Below, in pieces: positions 53,513 through 64,000 of a stretch of 64,000 bases of DNA. The DNA is from Terana coerulea (Eukaryota > Basidiomycota > Agaricomycetes > Polyporales > Phanerochaetaceae). The first letter of the stretch is position 1; every line of letters begins with the position of its first letter. Both the position numbers and the translations under genes were made by a program. Under the pieces are notes generated by a model. It worked only from the letters and a program-made list of their open reading frames with translations. It was not told the DNA's origin and did not search any database. Location: NCBI GenBank assembly GCA_024811115.1, contig JAKOGH010000042.1, positions 372,001-436,000 of the forward strand. The letters are read 5' to 3'.

Positions 53513-55909
53513 ATGTCGAACGCAGAGTCTCAGTCGATCAAAGAAGCGTCGGAGAAGGGAGACGACGCCCAGATAACCGAAGAGCAGCTCTACCGACCTG
53601 ACGTCGATACTTCCGGCATAGACGAACATAAACTCTTGCGTAGGATAGACTGGCACGTCGTGCCATGGCTCTCCCTACTCTATCTTCTCAATTTCTCGAC
53701 CGAGGAAACATCGGAAATGCACGGGTGTGTGTATTGTCTACGACAGCATAGGTTCTCACGAATCATTGACGTGCTCACGGTCCCAGCTATACAACATGCA
53801 AAATGACCTACATATCACAGATACCCAGTATCTCATTGCATTGACTGTGTTCTTCTTTCCTTACGCGCTTTTTGAAGTACGCACCGCTTGACGTTTGTCA
53901 ACGCAGCCTCTAATCCGTTGTCAACAGCCTCCGAGTAATGTCGCGCTGAAACGACTACGTCCCTCACGATGGCTCTCATTTATTATGCTAATTTGGGGCA
54001 TCGCCATGGTATATCCACTTTGTAGTTCTGAAGTTAACAATTCAAGCTGAATGGGTCGGTAGACGATGCACGGCTTGGTTAAGAATTACGCTGGATTAGT
54101 CGGTCAGTGCATTCCTGCAGATAGCAAACAGTCGCTATCAATGCTCAGCGATGGCGGTAGGTCTCCGTTTCCTGCTGGGGCTTGCAGAGGCCGGCTTATA
54201 CCCCGGCGTGGTCTTCTACATGTCCTGGTGAGCCATGCAGTCCACCTGATTACGCCGCATCGCTTAAATTCTTGTGCAGCTGGTACAAACGCAGCGAACT
54301 TGGCACTCGAGTCGCAGTCTTCTTCTCGTCAGCCACTGTTGCTGGCGCCTTTAGTACGTACGCTTACATGTCATGTTGCGGTGGTTCTGACCAAGCTTAT
54401 CAGGCGGTCTTTTGGCTGTGGCCATCTCCAAGATGGACGGGGTCGGTGGCAAGCCAGGATGGGCGTGGATCTTCATTCTGGAGGGTCTCTTCACGGTCTG
54501 TGCCGCCATCGCATCGTTCTTTATTCTTCAAGACTTTCCGGATACTGCCAAGTTCCTCAACGATGTCGAACGTACATTACTTTCCCTCTCCTATTGCGCA
54601 GTCCGTCTCAGCTATGCTTTGTATTATAGGTGTCTGGGTCATCCGCCGGCTCCAAAGTGACATGAAGTTCAGCGCAGCCGGTGAAAAGTTCAAGTTCAAG
54701 TATGTGAAGCAGAGCCTTCGCGACTGGAAAACATGGATAGCCAGTACGTTCCCCACCATGGTTCGGCTGACTCTTGCTGACCTTTTATGTCAAGTGGGTA
54801 TCTACATGGGCTTGTAAGCAAACTGTAATATTATATCTTCAGGATGCCGCTGAGACATATCTACAGTGATGGACCGTTGTTCAGCTTCTCATTATTCTTA
54901 CCGACGATTATCAACCAGGTAAGCTCATATCAGCTCTAAAGTCAGCAACACCTCTGATCTTTGTCTACAGCTTGGCTTCCAAGCGACAGTCGCAAACCTG
55001 TTGTCTGTGCCAGTATACGCGTGGGCGTGCCTAATGACCCCTCTGGTTGGAATTATAGGAGATCGCATAGGCCACCGCGGGCATATTAATCTGTACGTGT
55101 CAAGTATGCGTGTACGAGTCTCATGACCAATGTCTTCGCCCAGTCTGCTGTTCAGTATAGGTAAGACCCGGTTGCACAATTCGTCGGCATATGATGTAAC
55201 TCACTTCGATGTTGACAGGCTTGGTCGGGTATATTATCCTCATCGCATCTACGAACCCCTCGCTGTCATACTTCGCGGTCTATCTCGCGGCATCGTACGT
55301 ATCTACTTGAGGCGAGTGATACACGGTGTATACTAACGAATGGAAAAGGGCCATCTACCCTACAATCCGTAAGTGCTTTGTGAGAGGTTGGGCTAGTATC
55401 GTAACTGACACCAGCTGCATGTAGCCAACTCAGTGTGAGTCTCTTTAGTTCTATTCGTAACTATGCAGCGGCTCATTGGTATGTAGAGCCTGGGTATCAA
55501 GTAATGTCGAGGGTTCCTACAAGCGCAGCGCCACCCTCGGGATGGCCATCGGCTGGGGCAACCTCAACGGGGCCGTCACATCCAACGTGGTAAGTACACG
55601 AAGCCGTGCGATTACACGCCCATATTCTGACTATCCACTTTCTTGCAGTACCGAGCGAAGGATAAACCGTGGTACAGGTTGGGACACGGCATCACGATGG
55701 CGTACATTGCGATCGGGTGGATCTGCTCTCTGCTCTTCCTCATCCTCCTAAAGAGAGAGAATGCAAAGCGTGATGCTGGACGCAGAGACGAAGTCATCGA
55801 GGGCGTGAAGAATGACCGGGCTAGGGAAGAGAACGGGCGGTTCAATTCAGTCGAGGAGGCGAGGCGCGAGAAAGGGGACGAATGGAGCGGTTTCAGATAC
55901 ACTACGTAA
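53513..55909 (+). CDS. MFS transporter, Dal5/allantoate permease (ACS) family
   Basis: Plasma-membrane H+-coupled carrier for organic anions (allantoate, ureidosuccinate, nicotinate and similar in relatives); the substrate here is not determined. About 16 short introns, the most in the window, ending at 55909. Hallmarks: N-terminal DEHKLLRRIDWHVVPWLSLL before TM1, then the family LDRxNIGNAR motif, PPSNVALKRLRPSRW, GLAEAGLYPGVVFYMSCWYK (TM4-TM5), RxAVFFSSATVAGAFSGLLA, GWAWIFILEGLFTVCAA, DFPDTAKFL, FSLFLPTIINQLGFQA, GMAIGWGNLNGAVTSNVYR and RYTT at the end. Twelve membrane segments are expected. One base is missing near 53694-53696 in TM1, splitting LNF from LDRGNIGN. Exact exon edges in the 54.7-55.5 kb part are less certain. 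Confidence 0.88.
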
Positions 55910-56365
55910 AGTCTGTGCTAGAATGAACTATTGCATCTATCAAATATGAGCAGGCTTGAACTCCTTAGGGAAAGATTGACTTCAATATCAACGAGTTTGT
56001 GACCATGATTTACATGGTTATCGGTGGAAGTCTAGGAATGATGACCACTTATGAACACTAATCAGGGACTCGGAGGGAACAATGTTCAAAACAAATATAT
56101 ATTGCACGTCGGCGTCGTTGGAGGAGTATGGACTCCGAGTCCGGAAGATGCAAAAATAAATGTAGCGAAGAACACCCACTGGCATGTGCTGACCAGTGCC
56201 AAGTGGGCCCCTGCTACCTTCTAGTGTAGGCCTCCTACTATACTAGTCAATGTAGCCATCAACTAGCGCATCGTAGCGATGAGAATGTTAGGTAACAGGT
56301 TACTTAGGTATGTGGAGTAAAGTGTTGTTTGTTTTCAAAAAAAAACCCCTAGTCCACCGTTTTAT

Positions 56366-56476
56366 TGACAAGAGTGGGATTCGAACCCACGCAGCTTTCG
56401 CTATGAGAAACCAACATGTTGCTGGCAAGCATTATTCGCTTGAGTCACACGCCTTAGACCACTCGGCCATCTTGCC
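56366..56476 (-). tRNA. tRNA-Leu(CAA) with intron
   Basis: Class II tRNA gene. The acceptor stem GGCAAGA pairs with TCTTGTC (one G-U), discriminator A at 56366. D arm GCCGAGTGGTCTAAGGC, T arm GTGGGTTCGAATCCCAC (both canonical Pol III A- and B-box sequence). The anticodon stem TGTGA/TCATA encloses CTCAAG...C with anticodon CAA (complement of 56440-56442). An intron of about 31 nt follows G37, the usual site. The variable arm GCGAAAGCTGC fits leucine. It reads TTG codons. Confidence 0.93.
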
Positions 56477-56606
56477 ATAACAGAAAATACCTTTGCAGTG
56501 GGTTAAGTACAATTTGGCGAAGAATTGAATGTGGTGTAGACGCTGCATATCATACTTGTAGGTTCACCTCGCAGACATAAGTTTACGAGGTCCCTGCGGT
56601 CGGGTA

Positions 56607-57020
56607 CTGTACTCACACGACCAAAACAGCCAAGGGCCTGACCCCTGACATCTGGGGAATAACGGCCGGCGGCCTGACACCCGGTCAGCCCTACGCCATG
56701 GTGGCCGCCGTTTCAGCGACCACCTACAACCATGTATTTAGTACACAATAAATATTGTTCTCAATCAACTCACCTGTCTCTGCTCCTCCCACTACTTGCC
56801 CCGCCGCGCTATGGCTTCTCTGATTGACCTTACAAGCCCCCGCTCTTCCCTGGCTCGGCCATGTGTATAAGATGGGTGCGCCGCAGGCTCAGAAAAAATT
56901 GGCACGAAAATGTCGCCGCAACCTGGCCAGGATCCTTTCTGACACCTGACCATCCTACGATATCCGGCCGGCCAAAGGGTGTCTGACACCTGACCGGCCG
57001 TTTTGGTCGTGTGAGTACAG
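56607..57020. mobile_element. MITE with TA target site and ~23-bp terminal inverted repeats
   Basis: The left end CTGTACTCACACGACCAAAA is repeated exactly in inverted form at the right end. Both ends are flanked by TA (56605-56606 and 57021-57022). The element is 414 bp, non-coding, and has an inner palindromic GGTGTCTGACACC unit. TA duplication is typical of Tc1/mariner-type elements; a PiggyBac-like or other origin is not excluded. Confidence 0.7.
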
Positions 57021-57184
57021 TATTCGTCCAACAGGCGGAACTGCAACGTAGATGATGATGGGCACAGATATGATGAGAATGAATGCTGAGTGGCGCATGG
57101 ATACAAACTAAGTACACTGAACAACTAACGAAAGCAAGGGCAATGTCCAGAACCACATGGATACGATTTCCCTATAAATCTCAA

Positions 57185-59758
57185 TCATGGCCTCGACTCG
57201 TGGTCGATGGGCTTTGCCACCGCCGCCGGTGTCTCGTCAGTCGGTGCTGGGCTGTCTGAGCCAGGCCGCTCGAGCGGCGGCGGGGCGCTCTTCTCTGGGC
57301 TGTTCGCGTCTAGCCACTTGTCCATGTCGTCCGAGCGGCCGGAGAAGGGTCGTTTACCGAGAAGGCGAATCATATCCTCTCTGCATATGAGTTAGCGGAT
57401 GCGCAGTGCCGCTTAGATGTTAAGTACGTACCTCACGATAACTTCTTTCTCCAACAAAAGCTGAGCGACCTTCTCGACGTCCTCCTTGTGCTTCGTGAGC
57501 AGGTCCTTGGTTCGTTGGTATGCAGTCCTGCGCGAAGAAAGCAGTCAGAGCGGCCCACGGCTGAGACGAAAAGTCCAACTTACATAATCATCTTCCGAAC
57601 CTCCTCGTCCAACATCTGGCCAGTTTTCTCACTGAAAGGCTTCTGCCATTTGTCCGAGCTATTGCTCTGGCCGCCATAGCTCACTGGACCAACAATCTGG
57701 TTCATACCATAGTTGGCAACAGCCTCGAACGCCAATCGAGTAATCTTCTGGAGATCATCCTGTGCGCCAGTCGTGATGTTCTCGTAACCGAAGAAGATTT
57801 CCTCCGACACGCGACCACCAAGGGTCATACAAATGCGATCCAGCATCTGTGGTGTCGAGAGCAGGTACCGGTCAGGAGGGAGATACTGCGTAGCAAGCAT
57901 TAGAATGACATGGCAATGATAGGTTCTGGATAACGGCGCTTACCTGCGCATACCCAAGAGCACCAACGCCGTGAGGAATGATGGTGACCTTCAAGAGCGG
58001 ATCTGCATGTTCGAGGAACCAGCCACAGATAGCATGTCCCGCTTCGTGGTACGCAACCGTCTTCTTCTCCTCAGGGCTGAGCACTCTGCTCTTCCTCTCA
58101 AGGCCAGCGATGACGCGATCAATCGCGCTCTCGAAGTCGTTCTCCTCTACGAACTCATGACCCTTCCGGGCGGCATGCAGTGCCGCTTCGTTACATACGT
58201 TCGCAATGTCTGCACCTGAGAAGCCGGGAGTCAACACAGCGAGCTTGTGTGCGACTTGCTCGAGCGCTGGGAGAGCGGCAGACAGGCGAAGAGGTTTCAG
58301 GTGGACGCTGAAGATTCCCTTGCGGCCACCGACGTCGGGCCGGTCAATGGCAATGTGTCTGTCGAATCGCCCTGGACGCATGAGGGCGGGGTCAAGGACG
58401 TCTGGCCTGTTGGTACCTGCCAGAACAACGATGTGCTCCTTGGTACCGAAGCCGTCCATCTCGACAAGGAGCTGGTTAAGAGTAGCCTCCCGCTCGTCCT
58501 GCCCACCAAATGAACGCTTGCCTCGAGCTTTGCCAATGGCGTCGATTTCGTCCACGAAGACAATGCATGGTGCGTTCTTCCTTGCTGTTGCAAAGAGGTC
58601 GCGGACACGGGATGAACCGACACCGACGAACATCTCGACGAACTCGGAGCCGGAAACCGAGAAGAAGGGGACGTTCGCTTCGCCAGCTGTCGCTTTCGCA
58701 AGCAGAGTCTTGCCGGTACCTGGAGGACCAGAGAGAATGGCACCACGAGGAATCTTAGCACCAAGCTTCTCGAAGCGGGCGGGCTCCTTCAAGAATGATA
58801 CGAACTCCATGATCTCCAACTTGGCCTCGTCCATACCGGCGACGTCTTGGAACTTGACCTTCACGTCCGTTTCGGTGTTGAACTGCTTCGCGCGACTCTT
58901 GCCAATATTGAAGATCCCGCCTGCTCCTTTACCCGCACCTCCCGATCTTGACAGGTAAAAGAGAAGACCAGCAAAGAGAATAGTGGGAGCGAAGTTAAGG
59001 AGGTAGCTGAACGGGGAGACTTCATCGTGGTAGGCAACAGGTATCCGCTCGTGAGATGGGATACCAAGCTCTTTCTGAGCCTCGTCCAACTTGCGCTCGA
59101 ATGCTTCGACGGAACCTATCGAAAAGTAATAGTCCGCGCCGCCCGCTGGTGCCGAGGGGTAGAGGGTCCCCGTAGCATTCGAATGAAGCTTGACCCGAAC
59201 CTTGGCGCGGTTTACTACGATGAGCTTGTCCACAAGGCCCTTGTCAAGAAACGCTGTGCGGAACTCCTGCCATGTGATCTCCTTGGATGACGGCGAGGAC
59301 GAGTTCGACAGCGCGTAGAAGATGGTAGCGGTGGTCGCCAGAAGGGCGAGCTGCTGGCCATTGAAGCCACCAGAAGGAGGGTTCGGAGGTGGCGGCGGCT
59401 TCGAGCCCTCTGACTCGTTCCGCTTACCAGAGGACTCTTCCTGGTTCTCAGAGTTCTTGGTCTGCCGCTGCTGCTGGTGGTACCGCTGGAAAAAGCCCTC
59501 CAGTCCCTTCAGCGAATCCTGGTTCTCCTCCTGCTTGCCCTCCGTAGGTTTTGCATCGCTCTGTTGCCCCTGTACCTGTCCATCCTTCTCCTTCTCCTTT
59601 CCCTTGTCCTCCGACTTGGGCTTGTCTTGATTAGGCTTCGGAAGCTGGTCCGAGGGCGTTGCGTATGTGCGGGAATGTGGTGCAAGGCGTGCTGGCCTGC
59701 CCAGGACCGCAAAGCGTCGGCTTGCGAGGCCTGAAGCGCGGAGAGTACGGGAGATCAT
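57185..59758 (-). CDS. YTA12: mitochondrial m-AAA protease subunit (Yta12-like)
   Basis: ATP-dependent FtsH-type metalloprotease of the mitochondrial inner membrane, active on the matrix side in quality control and protein maturation. Exons 57944-59758, 57584-57885, 57432-57527 and 57185-57380; 802 residues with no frame error. Basic presequence ([20 protein letters not shown]), a long Lys/Glu/Gln linker, TM1 around residue 145 ([16 protein letters not shown]) and TM2 around 265 ([16 protein letters not shown]). AAA domain: Walker A GPPGTGKT, Walker [10 protein letters not shown], second region of homology [20 protein letters not shown]. Zinc motif [21 protein letters not shown] and IGKARGK favour Yta12 over Afg3. 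The C-terminal tail after [10 protein letters not shown] is Pro-rich. Divergent from the PP2C gene. Confidence 0.95.
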
Positions 59759-60360
59759 GGAGGTAGAGAGTAGGAGTGAGCGAGTGCTTCCGCTGCCGCC
59801 TTCAGGCGCAGGACGTGGGCGGTGACAAACCGCAACCCCAGGCTCGGGTTTGCTTCGCGGCGCTCACGTGTACTTTCGGCCGCGGCAGAGGAGAGGCAAG
59901 CCGAGCAGAGCGACTTTCTTGCGTGTTCTCTTCGACTAAACTCGAGTCTCGCGCGACTTCAGGGAAAGCTTTCGCAGAACGTCCTGAACATAGTCTGTGA
60001 AGAGACCTGCAGAGTGCCCGCATCACACGCTGACGCAAAGTTCATCACGCTCGAGATACCGCTGCCGGGCGATGCCGGGTGTGCATACATCCTCCTCGCA
60101 AGTGGGCGCAACCTGCTTCACCTGCCTTCGTCTGCCAACGTGCAGCTGAGCTCTCTGTACGCTTAACACGTCGACGGTGCGGTTTTGCTCGTACTGTCCG
60201 CTTCATGCTTTGTTTCATGGGGCGCATAACAACATCGCATGGCCTCTCTACGTCTCTGCAAACGCTTCAGTCCTCTCTTACCCAACATCCAATGTACTGG
60301 AGCCAGAGCACAGTATCATGACTATATTCGTTTTGCGACACCAGGTAAGCCACCGCGACC
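59759..60360. promoter_or_regulatory. divergent intergenic, m-AAA protease and PP2C
   Basis: 602 bp between divergent starts. Short frames on both strands are not convincing. No TATA box was recognised. Confidence 0.5.
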
Positions 60361-61769
60361 ATGCTGAGACCACGTATAAACTCGGTTGCAGGTGGGTCTG
60401 GCCGCATACCCCTCAATAACCCAAAGATAATTGGCGTCGCAAATTCCAGGGGCAATAGAAGGTCTGCCCCAGTCCCTCTCGAAAAAAAACCCGAATTTAA
60501 CGACGCGCAGCTACCAGGAAGACTTCTATGCCTTCTCGGCCCTCTCTCTGGACCCTGAGGAACTCCGTCTCACCGTGAAGAAGCATCATAAGACGGATTG
60601 GGACCCATCTTCCCTCCCAGACGCGCTTGCCAGACAAGTCCTTTTCGTCGGGATATACGATGGTCACGGCGGTTCGACCGTCTCCCAGTATCTGAGGCAG
60701 GAGTTGCACGGCTTCTTTGAGAATGCGGACAAATCCCATGTCCCAGAACTATTCGAATGGATCAAAGAGCTTGGAGGATATTTCAAGAGGTTTAGAGGAG
60801 GCGTTCTCCAGCCTTGGCTCAGGCCTAATAGTACGGATGTGCAACAGAGGCTGGATCTCGAGGCAAGAGCTACGTTAGCGTTCTTTGAGGTGCGTTTCCT
60901 TACGCTATACACTTCGATAACTCTAAGAAGCCGTTTGTCGTCCATAGGTGGATCGTATGCTCGCGATTGAAAGTGCAGCAAAGGAATGTGGTGCTACCGC
61001 ATCCGTTGTTCTCTTACATGTACTGGACAACCCTGTGGTGCCTTTCTTCGCGGCCGAGAAAGTCGCACTTACTGTCGCACACGTTGGGTAAGCGATAAGT
61101 CTGCGAGCGGTGGATGTACCAGCTGACAATGTTGTGTAGGGATACACGAGTATTGCTGACGCACGTAGATGGTGGCAAGGTCACACCAATGACCGAAAAT
61201 CACCATCCTGATACCCGTATTGAGGCGACCAGGCTACGCCGAACCATGGGCAGTGGGCTCACAATGGACTCATTCGGCGAATCTAGGTGGATGGGAGCTC
61301 TTGAGAACACCCGGTCGTACGTGCAAAACCTGATTACACTCATCTAAGTCAGGCTTAGCTGTCCTTATTGCAGGCTAGGTGACCTCAAGTACAAGTCCTT
61401 CGGGGTAACGCCAGAACCCGAGGTCAGGACTAAACTCCTGCACGGTAAGTTCTCTCATTGCGTCGTAATCATTACTCATTACCTGGTGCAGGACCGGAAT
61501 TTTCACACATCACTCTCATCTCAGACGGTGTCTCCTCGATCGTGTCTGACGATGAGATCTCCGACCTGGCTCGTGGCGCGAAAACACCCAAGGAAGCGGC
61601 CGACCGCATCACATCCTTCGCCACCGACCTGGCGTCTCAAGACAACGTCACCACGATCGTTGTGCCTCTCGCCGGGTGGGGCAAGCAGACTGGGCCGGAT
61701 CGCACCAAGGCTTTCAGAGAGGACCGGATGACGGCCATGATCGGGGCTGAACGTTTGCAGCGGATGTGA
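60361..61769 (+). CDS. PP2C-type Ser/Thr phosphatase
   Basis: Metal-dependent (PPM) phosphatase, 381 residues in six exons: 60361-60461, 60511-60889, 60948-61087, 61140-61316, 61374-61444 and 61492-61769, all in phase with no frame error. Start MLRPRINSVAGGSGRIPLNN. Metal-site motifs: GNRSYQEDFYAF with the first Glu-Asp, FVGIYDGHGG, VAHVGDTRVLL, TDSFGESRWMGALENTRS, LGDLKYK, then LISDGVSSIVSDDE and QDNVTTIVV. The pattern (GALxxTRxLGD, long insert between DGHGG and the ATAxV-like GATASVVLL) resembles fungal Ptc5/Ptc6-like enzymes, often mitochondrial, but no clear presequence is seen. Substrate unknown. Confidence 0.9.
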
Positions 61770-61931
61770 GTGCTTCAACGCACTTCAGACGATATCTAGG
61801 ACAATGCATAGCATAAATTATGAACATTGTTGCACATGATCCGGACATTTGAATGCATGTCATATTCTACATTCTTGATATTGAAATGATATAGCTCTGT
61901 CGTTCTCGTATGCGTGGTTTGCTCTGAGTGG

Positions 61932-64000
61932 TTATATTTGCGCAGCAGCGTGCCCGTCCGCGCGCGGGTCGGAACCAGCGACCCACACTCTGTTCCCCTG
62001 GGGATCGATGACCTGTTGAATAACTTGCCCGCGACCGAGCATTGCCCTAGCAAAGCCACTTGCCCGCCGGGCGTCGTGTCCCATACCTACGCAACGGTCA
62101 GTCAGTTTAACCAGCAGCATAAGCGTCACGCGAAAGACGCACCTCGAAGCTTTTCGACCACCTCGTCGGCGATACCCTCCTCAAAGTACACTTCACTGTT
62201 GATGTCGCCTGCCGCGCCCGTTTGACCTGTTTGGGACTCGGGGCTGCCAGCAGAGATACAGAAGCGGGGTGCGTCGAGCGCGGCTTGCGCTGTGTACCCC
62301 CGAAGCATATTCAAGAGCACTTGTACATGCCCTTGGGGCTGGAAGATATTCATTCGTCCATGAGCAAGTGCGTAAACTGCACCGTGGTGACAAACCGCGC
62401 ACCTGCATGAAACCTCCCATAACACCGTAACTTAGGAACAGCTCCTTCCCACGCAGCGCCATGGCAGGGATGATGGTGTGGTATGGCCTTTTATTAGGCT
62501 AAGCAACGTCAGCATAAAATCGTAGAACATGGCGATCCCTCACTTACCTCGAGTGCGTTAGGGTGCCCTGGCGTCAGACTGAAGTTTGACCCCCGGTTTT
62601 GCAGAGTGAAGCCACATCCCTTCGGGATGGCTTTGGATTGGGCGGAGTGTTAGACGACGGCTGCCGTAATTTAGGATATGCGCATACCTCCGGTACCGAA
62701 ACCTGCGTAGTTACTCTGGATGTAGCTGCAAGCGTTGCCCCATTGGTCCGAGACTGAAATCGCATGAGCGTAGGTCTGAGAATGAACTGAACTGGGCTCA
62801 CCAGTGAAGTATACGGTGTCAGAGGAATGCATCGGGTTTCCCTACGTCCAAAATGCATAGTTGTATTCTAAATTCACCGTGAGGGAAATAGCTGAGACTT
62901 ACGCGGACAACCTCGGGATTTGTCTTCGTAGGACTGAAGAGTTTTGCCCTCTCAGCCAGATATTTCTGTGCAGAGCGTCAGCAAGAGCACTGTCACGATA
63001 GGGTAATATGCACCTACTTTGCTCAAAAGTTCATCTACTGGCACTGGATGAACCGCGGGATCGGAGATGTAGTACTGGGTATCGGCGAAAGCAAGTCTGA
63101 TGATTATGAGCATCAGCATCTATGCCAGCGGTGGAAGACTTACCTTAGCGTTTCGACCAGAACATGGAGGTATTCGGCAGAATTGTGCTCTAACTCCAGC
63201 AATGACTTAATTGCACCTTGTTCGAAGATGTTATCGAGAATTCCTAGCGCTATCAGTGCCGTAAGTCCTACGATTTCCACGAGTCAGCGAAGGGTAACTG
63301 ATTTCGTTGGGTATATGCGCCTTTACCTTGACCGTTCGGCGGGCACTCGTACACCGTGATCTCCTCATTGAACGTGTAACTGATCGGTTCTACGAAGTCG
63401 GTATCGTGCTTCGCAAGATCTTCCAGTTCCATGACACCGCCCTTGCTCTTGACGAGCTCAACGATGGCCTCAGCAATTCGACCTTTGTAGAAACCTGCTT
63501 TGCCCTGCTCCGCGACTGCGCGGAACGTCTTGGCGAGGTTCGACAGCTTCATGACTTCTCCCGGGCGGGGTGCCCTGCCGTTGATGAGCATCTCGTCGCC
63601 GTTGGGTGAAGCATTCTTGATCAAGTTTTCGGAGCGTTTCCACTAAAGGTACACCCGTAAGTCCCAGCAACATGAGAATACAGCTCCACGACCTACCGCC
63701 CATCCCGTAAGTTCGGACACTGGAGCACTGTAATGTGGAGAGTCAGCCCCAACGCAAAATATTCTTGTTCACGTGCAGACTCACCCTCCTTCCGCGAGTC
63801 TGATTGCTGGCGCAAGCACCTCTGCGAGAGTCACATTCCCGCTGCCGAGCTTTTCCACCGTGTCCACCCAAGCAGCGGCCGCACCTGAGCCGACGAGTCA
63901 GACTAGCCACCACCGATAGCACATCTGAGAAAGCGTACCAGGGACGGTGACCGAGTTCAGATTGGAGGCAGGTATGTTACCACCCGTCACACCATGCTCG
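61932..64000 (-). CDS. gamma-glutamyltransferase family protein (YwrD-like), 5' part missing
   Basis: Ntn-hydrolase of the GGT superfamily, made as a precursor and self-cleaved in front of a catalytic Thr. The gene runs off the right edge, so the N-terminus is absent. At least 12 exons are seen, all in phase. Segments from the edge leftwards: [71 protein letters not shown], then [10 protein letters not shown], where the Thr after SSD is the likely nucleophile (near 62820), followed after an intron by [20 protein letters not shown] and [29 protein letters not shown] and [20 protein letters not shown] complete the small subunit; the gene ends HAAAQI. The Gly-rich SNYAGFGTG and NRGSNFSL features favour the YwrD/acylase-like branch over classical GGT. 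Function on glutathione conjugates is not certain. Confidence 0.9.

Larger units (their letters stand above)
55910..57184. other. intergenic with tRNA-Leu and a MITE
   Basis: Apart from the tRNA gene (56366-56476) and the inverted-repeat element (56607-57020), both described separately, no gene is recognised. The flanks are AT-rich. Confidence 0.6.

Noticed and set aside
1..64000. CRISPR arrays, bacterial operons, phage or viral genes
   Set aside because: None seen. Introns, gene families and the tRNA intron are all eukaryotic.

Overview
This window is nuclear DNA from a filamentous basidiomycete fungus, most likely an Agaricomycete. Genes are dense on both strands and broken by many 45-65 nt spliceosomal introns with GT(A/G)NG donors and CTRAY branch sites. 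The gene set is typical of such fungi: HapX, Sls1, Nrde2, Byr4, Cgr1, UreD and several fungal-only Ser-rich proteins. There is no sign of bacterial, viral or organellar sequence. I recognise about 24 protein genes and one intron-containing tRNA-Leu(CAA), plus three short elements bounded by inverted repeats.

Layout. 0.9-11.4 kb: two paralogous stand-alone adenylate-forming enzymes, convergent to each other, enclose an XRCC2-like recombinase, a coiled-coil protein and the ribosome-biogenesis factor SLX9. 13.4-22.7 kb: a mitochondrial PPR protein, the iron regulator HapX, a gene-poor gap, then the mitochondrial protein SLS1. 22.9-36 kb: VPS18, a zinc-finger protein, a DUF423/TMEM256-like membrane protein, the rRNA methyltransferase SPB1, a small acidic protein and CGR1. 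36.8-49 kb: a large Ser-rich protein, SEC39, a MITE with hAT-like ends, NIP7 and NRDE2. 49-64 kb: the cytokinesis regulator Byr4, urease accessory UreD beside a Dal5-like transporter, tRNA-Leu and a second MITE, an m-AAA protease, a PP2C phosphatase, and a gamma-glutamyltransferase that runs off the right end.

Functional links. Four ribosome-assembly factors (SLX9, SPB1, CGR1, NIP7) and three to four mitochondrial genes (PPR, SLS1, the m-AAA protease and perhaps the DUF423 protein) lie here without forming operons. UreD next to a Dal5-type permease suggests ureide or urea nitrogen use. HapX has a GATA motif in its promoter, which fits the known GATA/HapX iron circuit of fungi.

Quality warning. 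In 17 of the 24 genes the conserved protein continues in another frame after a one-base insertion or deletion, about 27 in all and mostly in short homopolymers. Seven genes, including long ones, are clean. I read this as consensus error in the assembly rather than mass pseudogene formation. Gene models below assume it, and the affected positions are given. I did not find a clear, novel multi-gene system; the best leads are the paired adenylating enzymes and the inverted-repeat elements.
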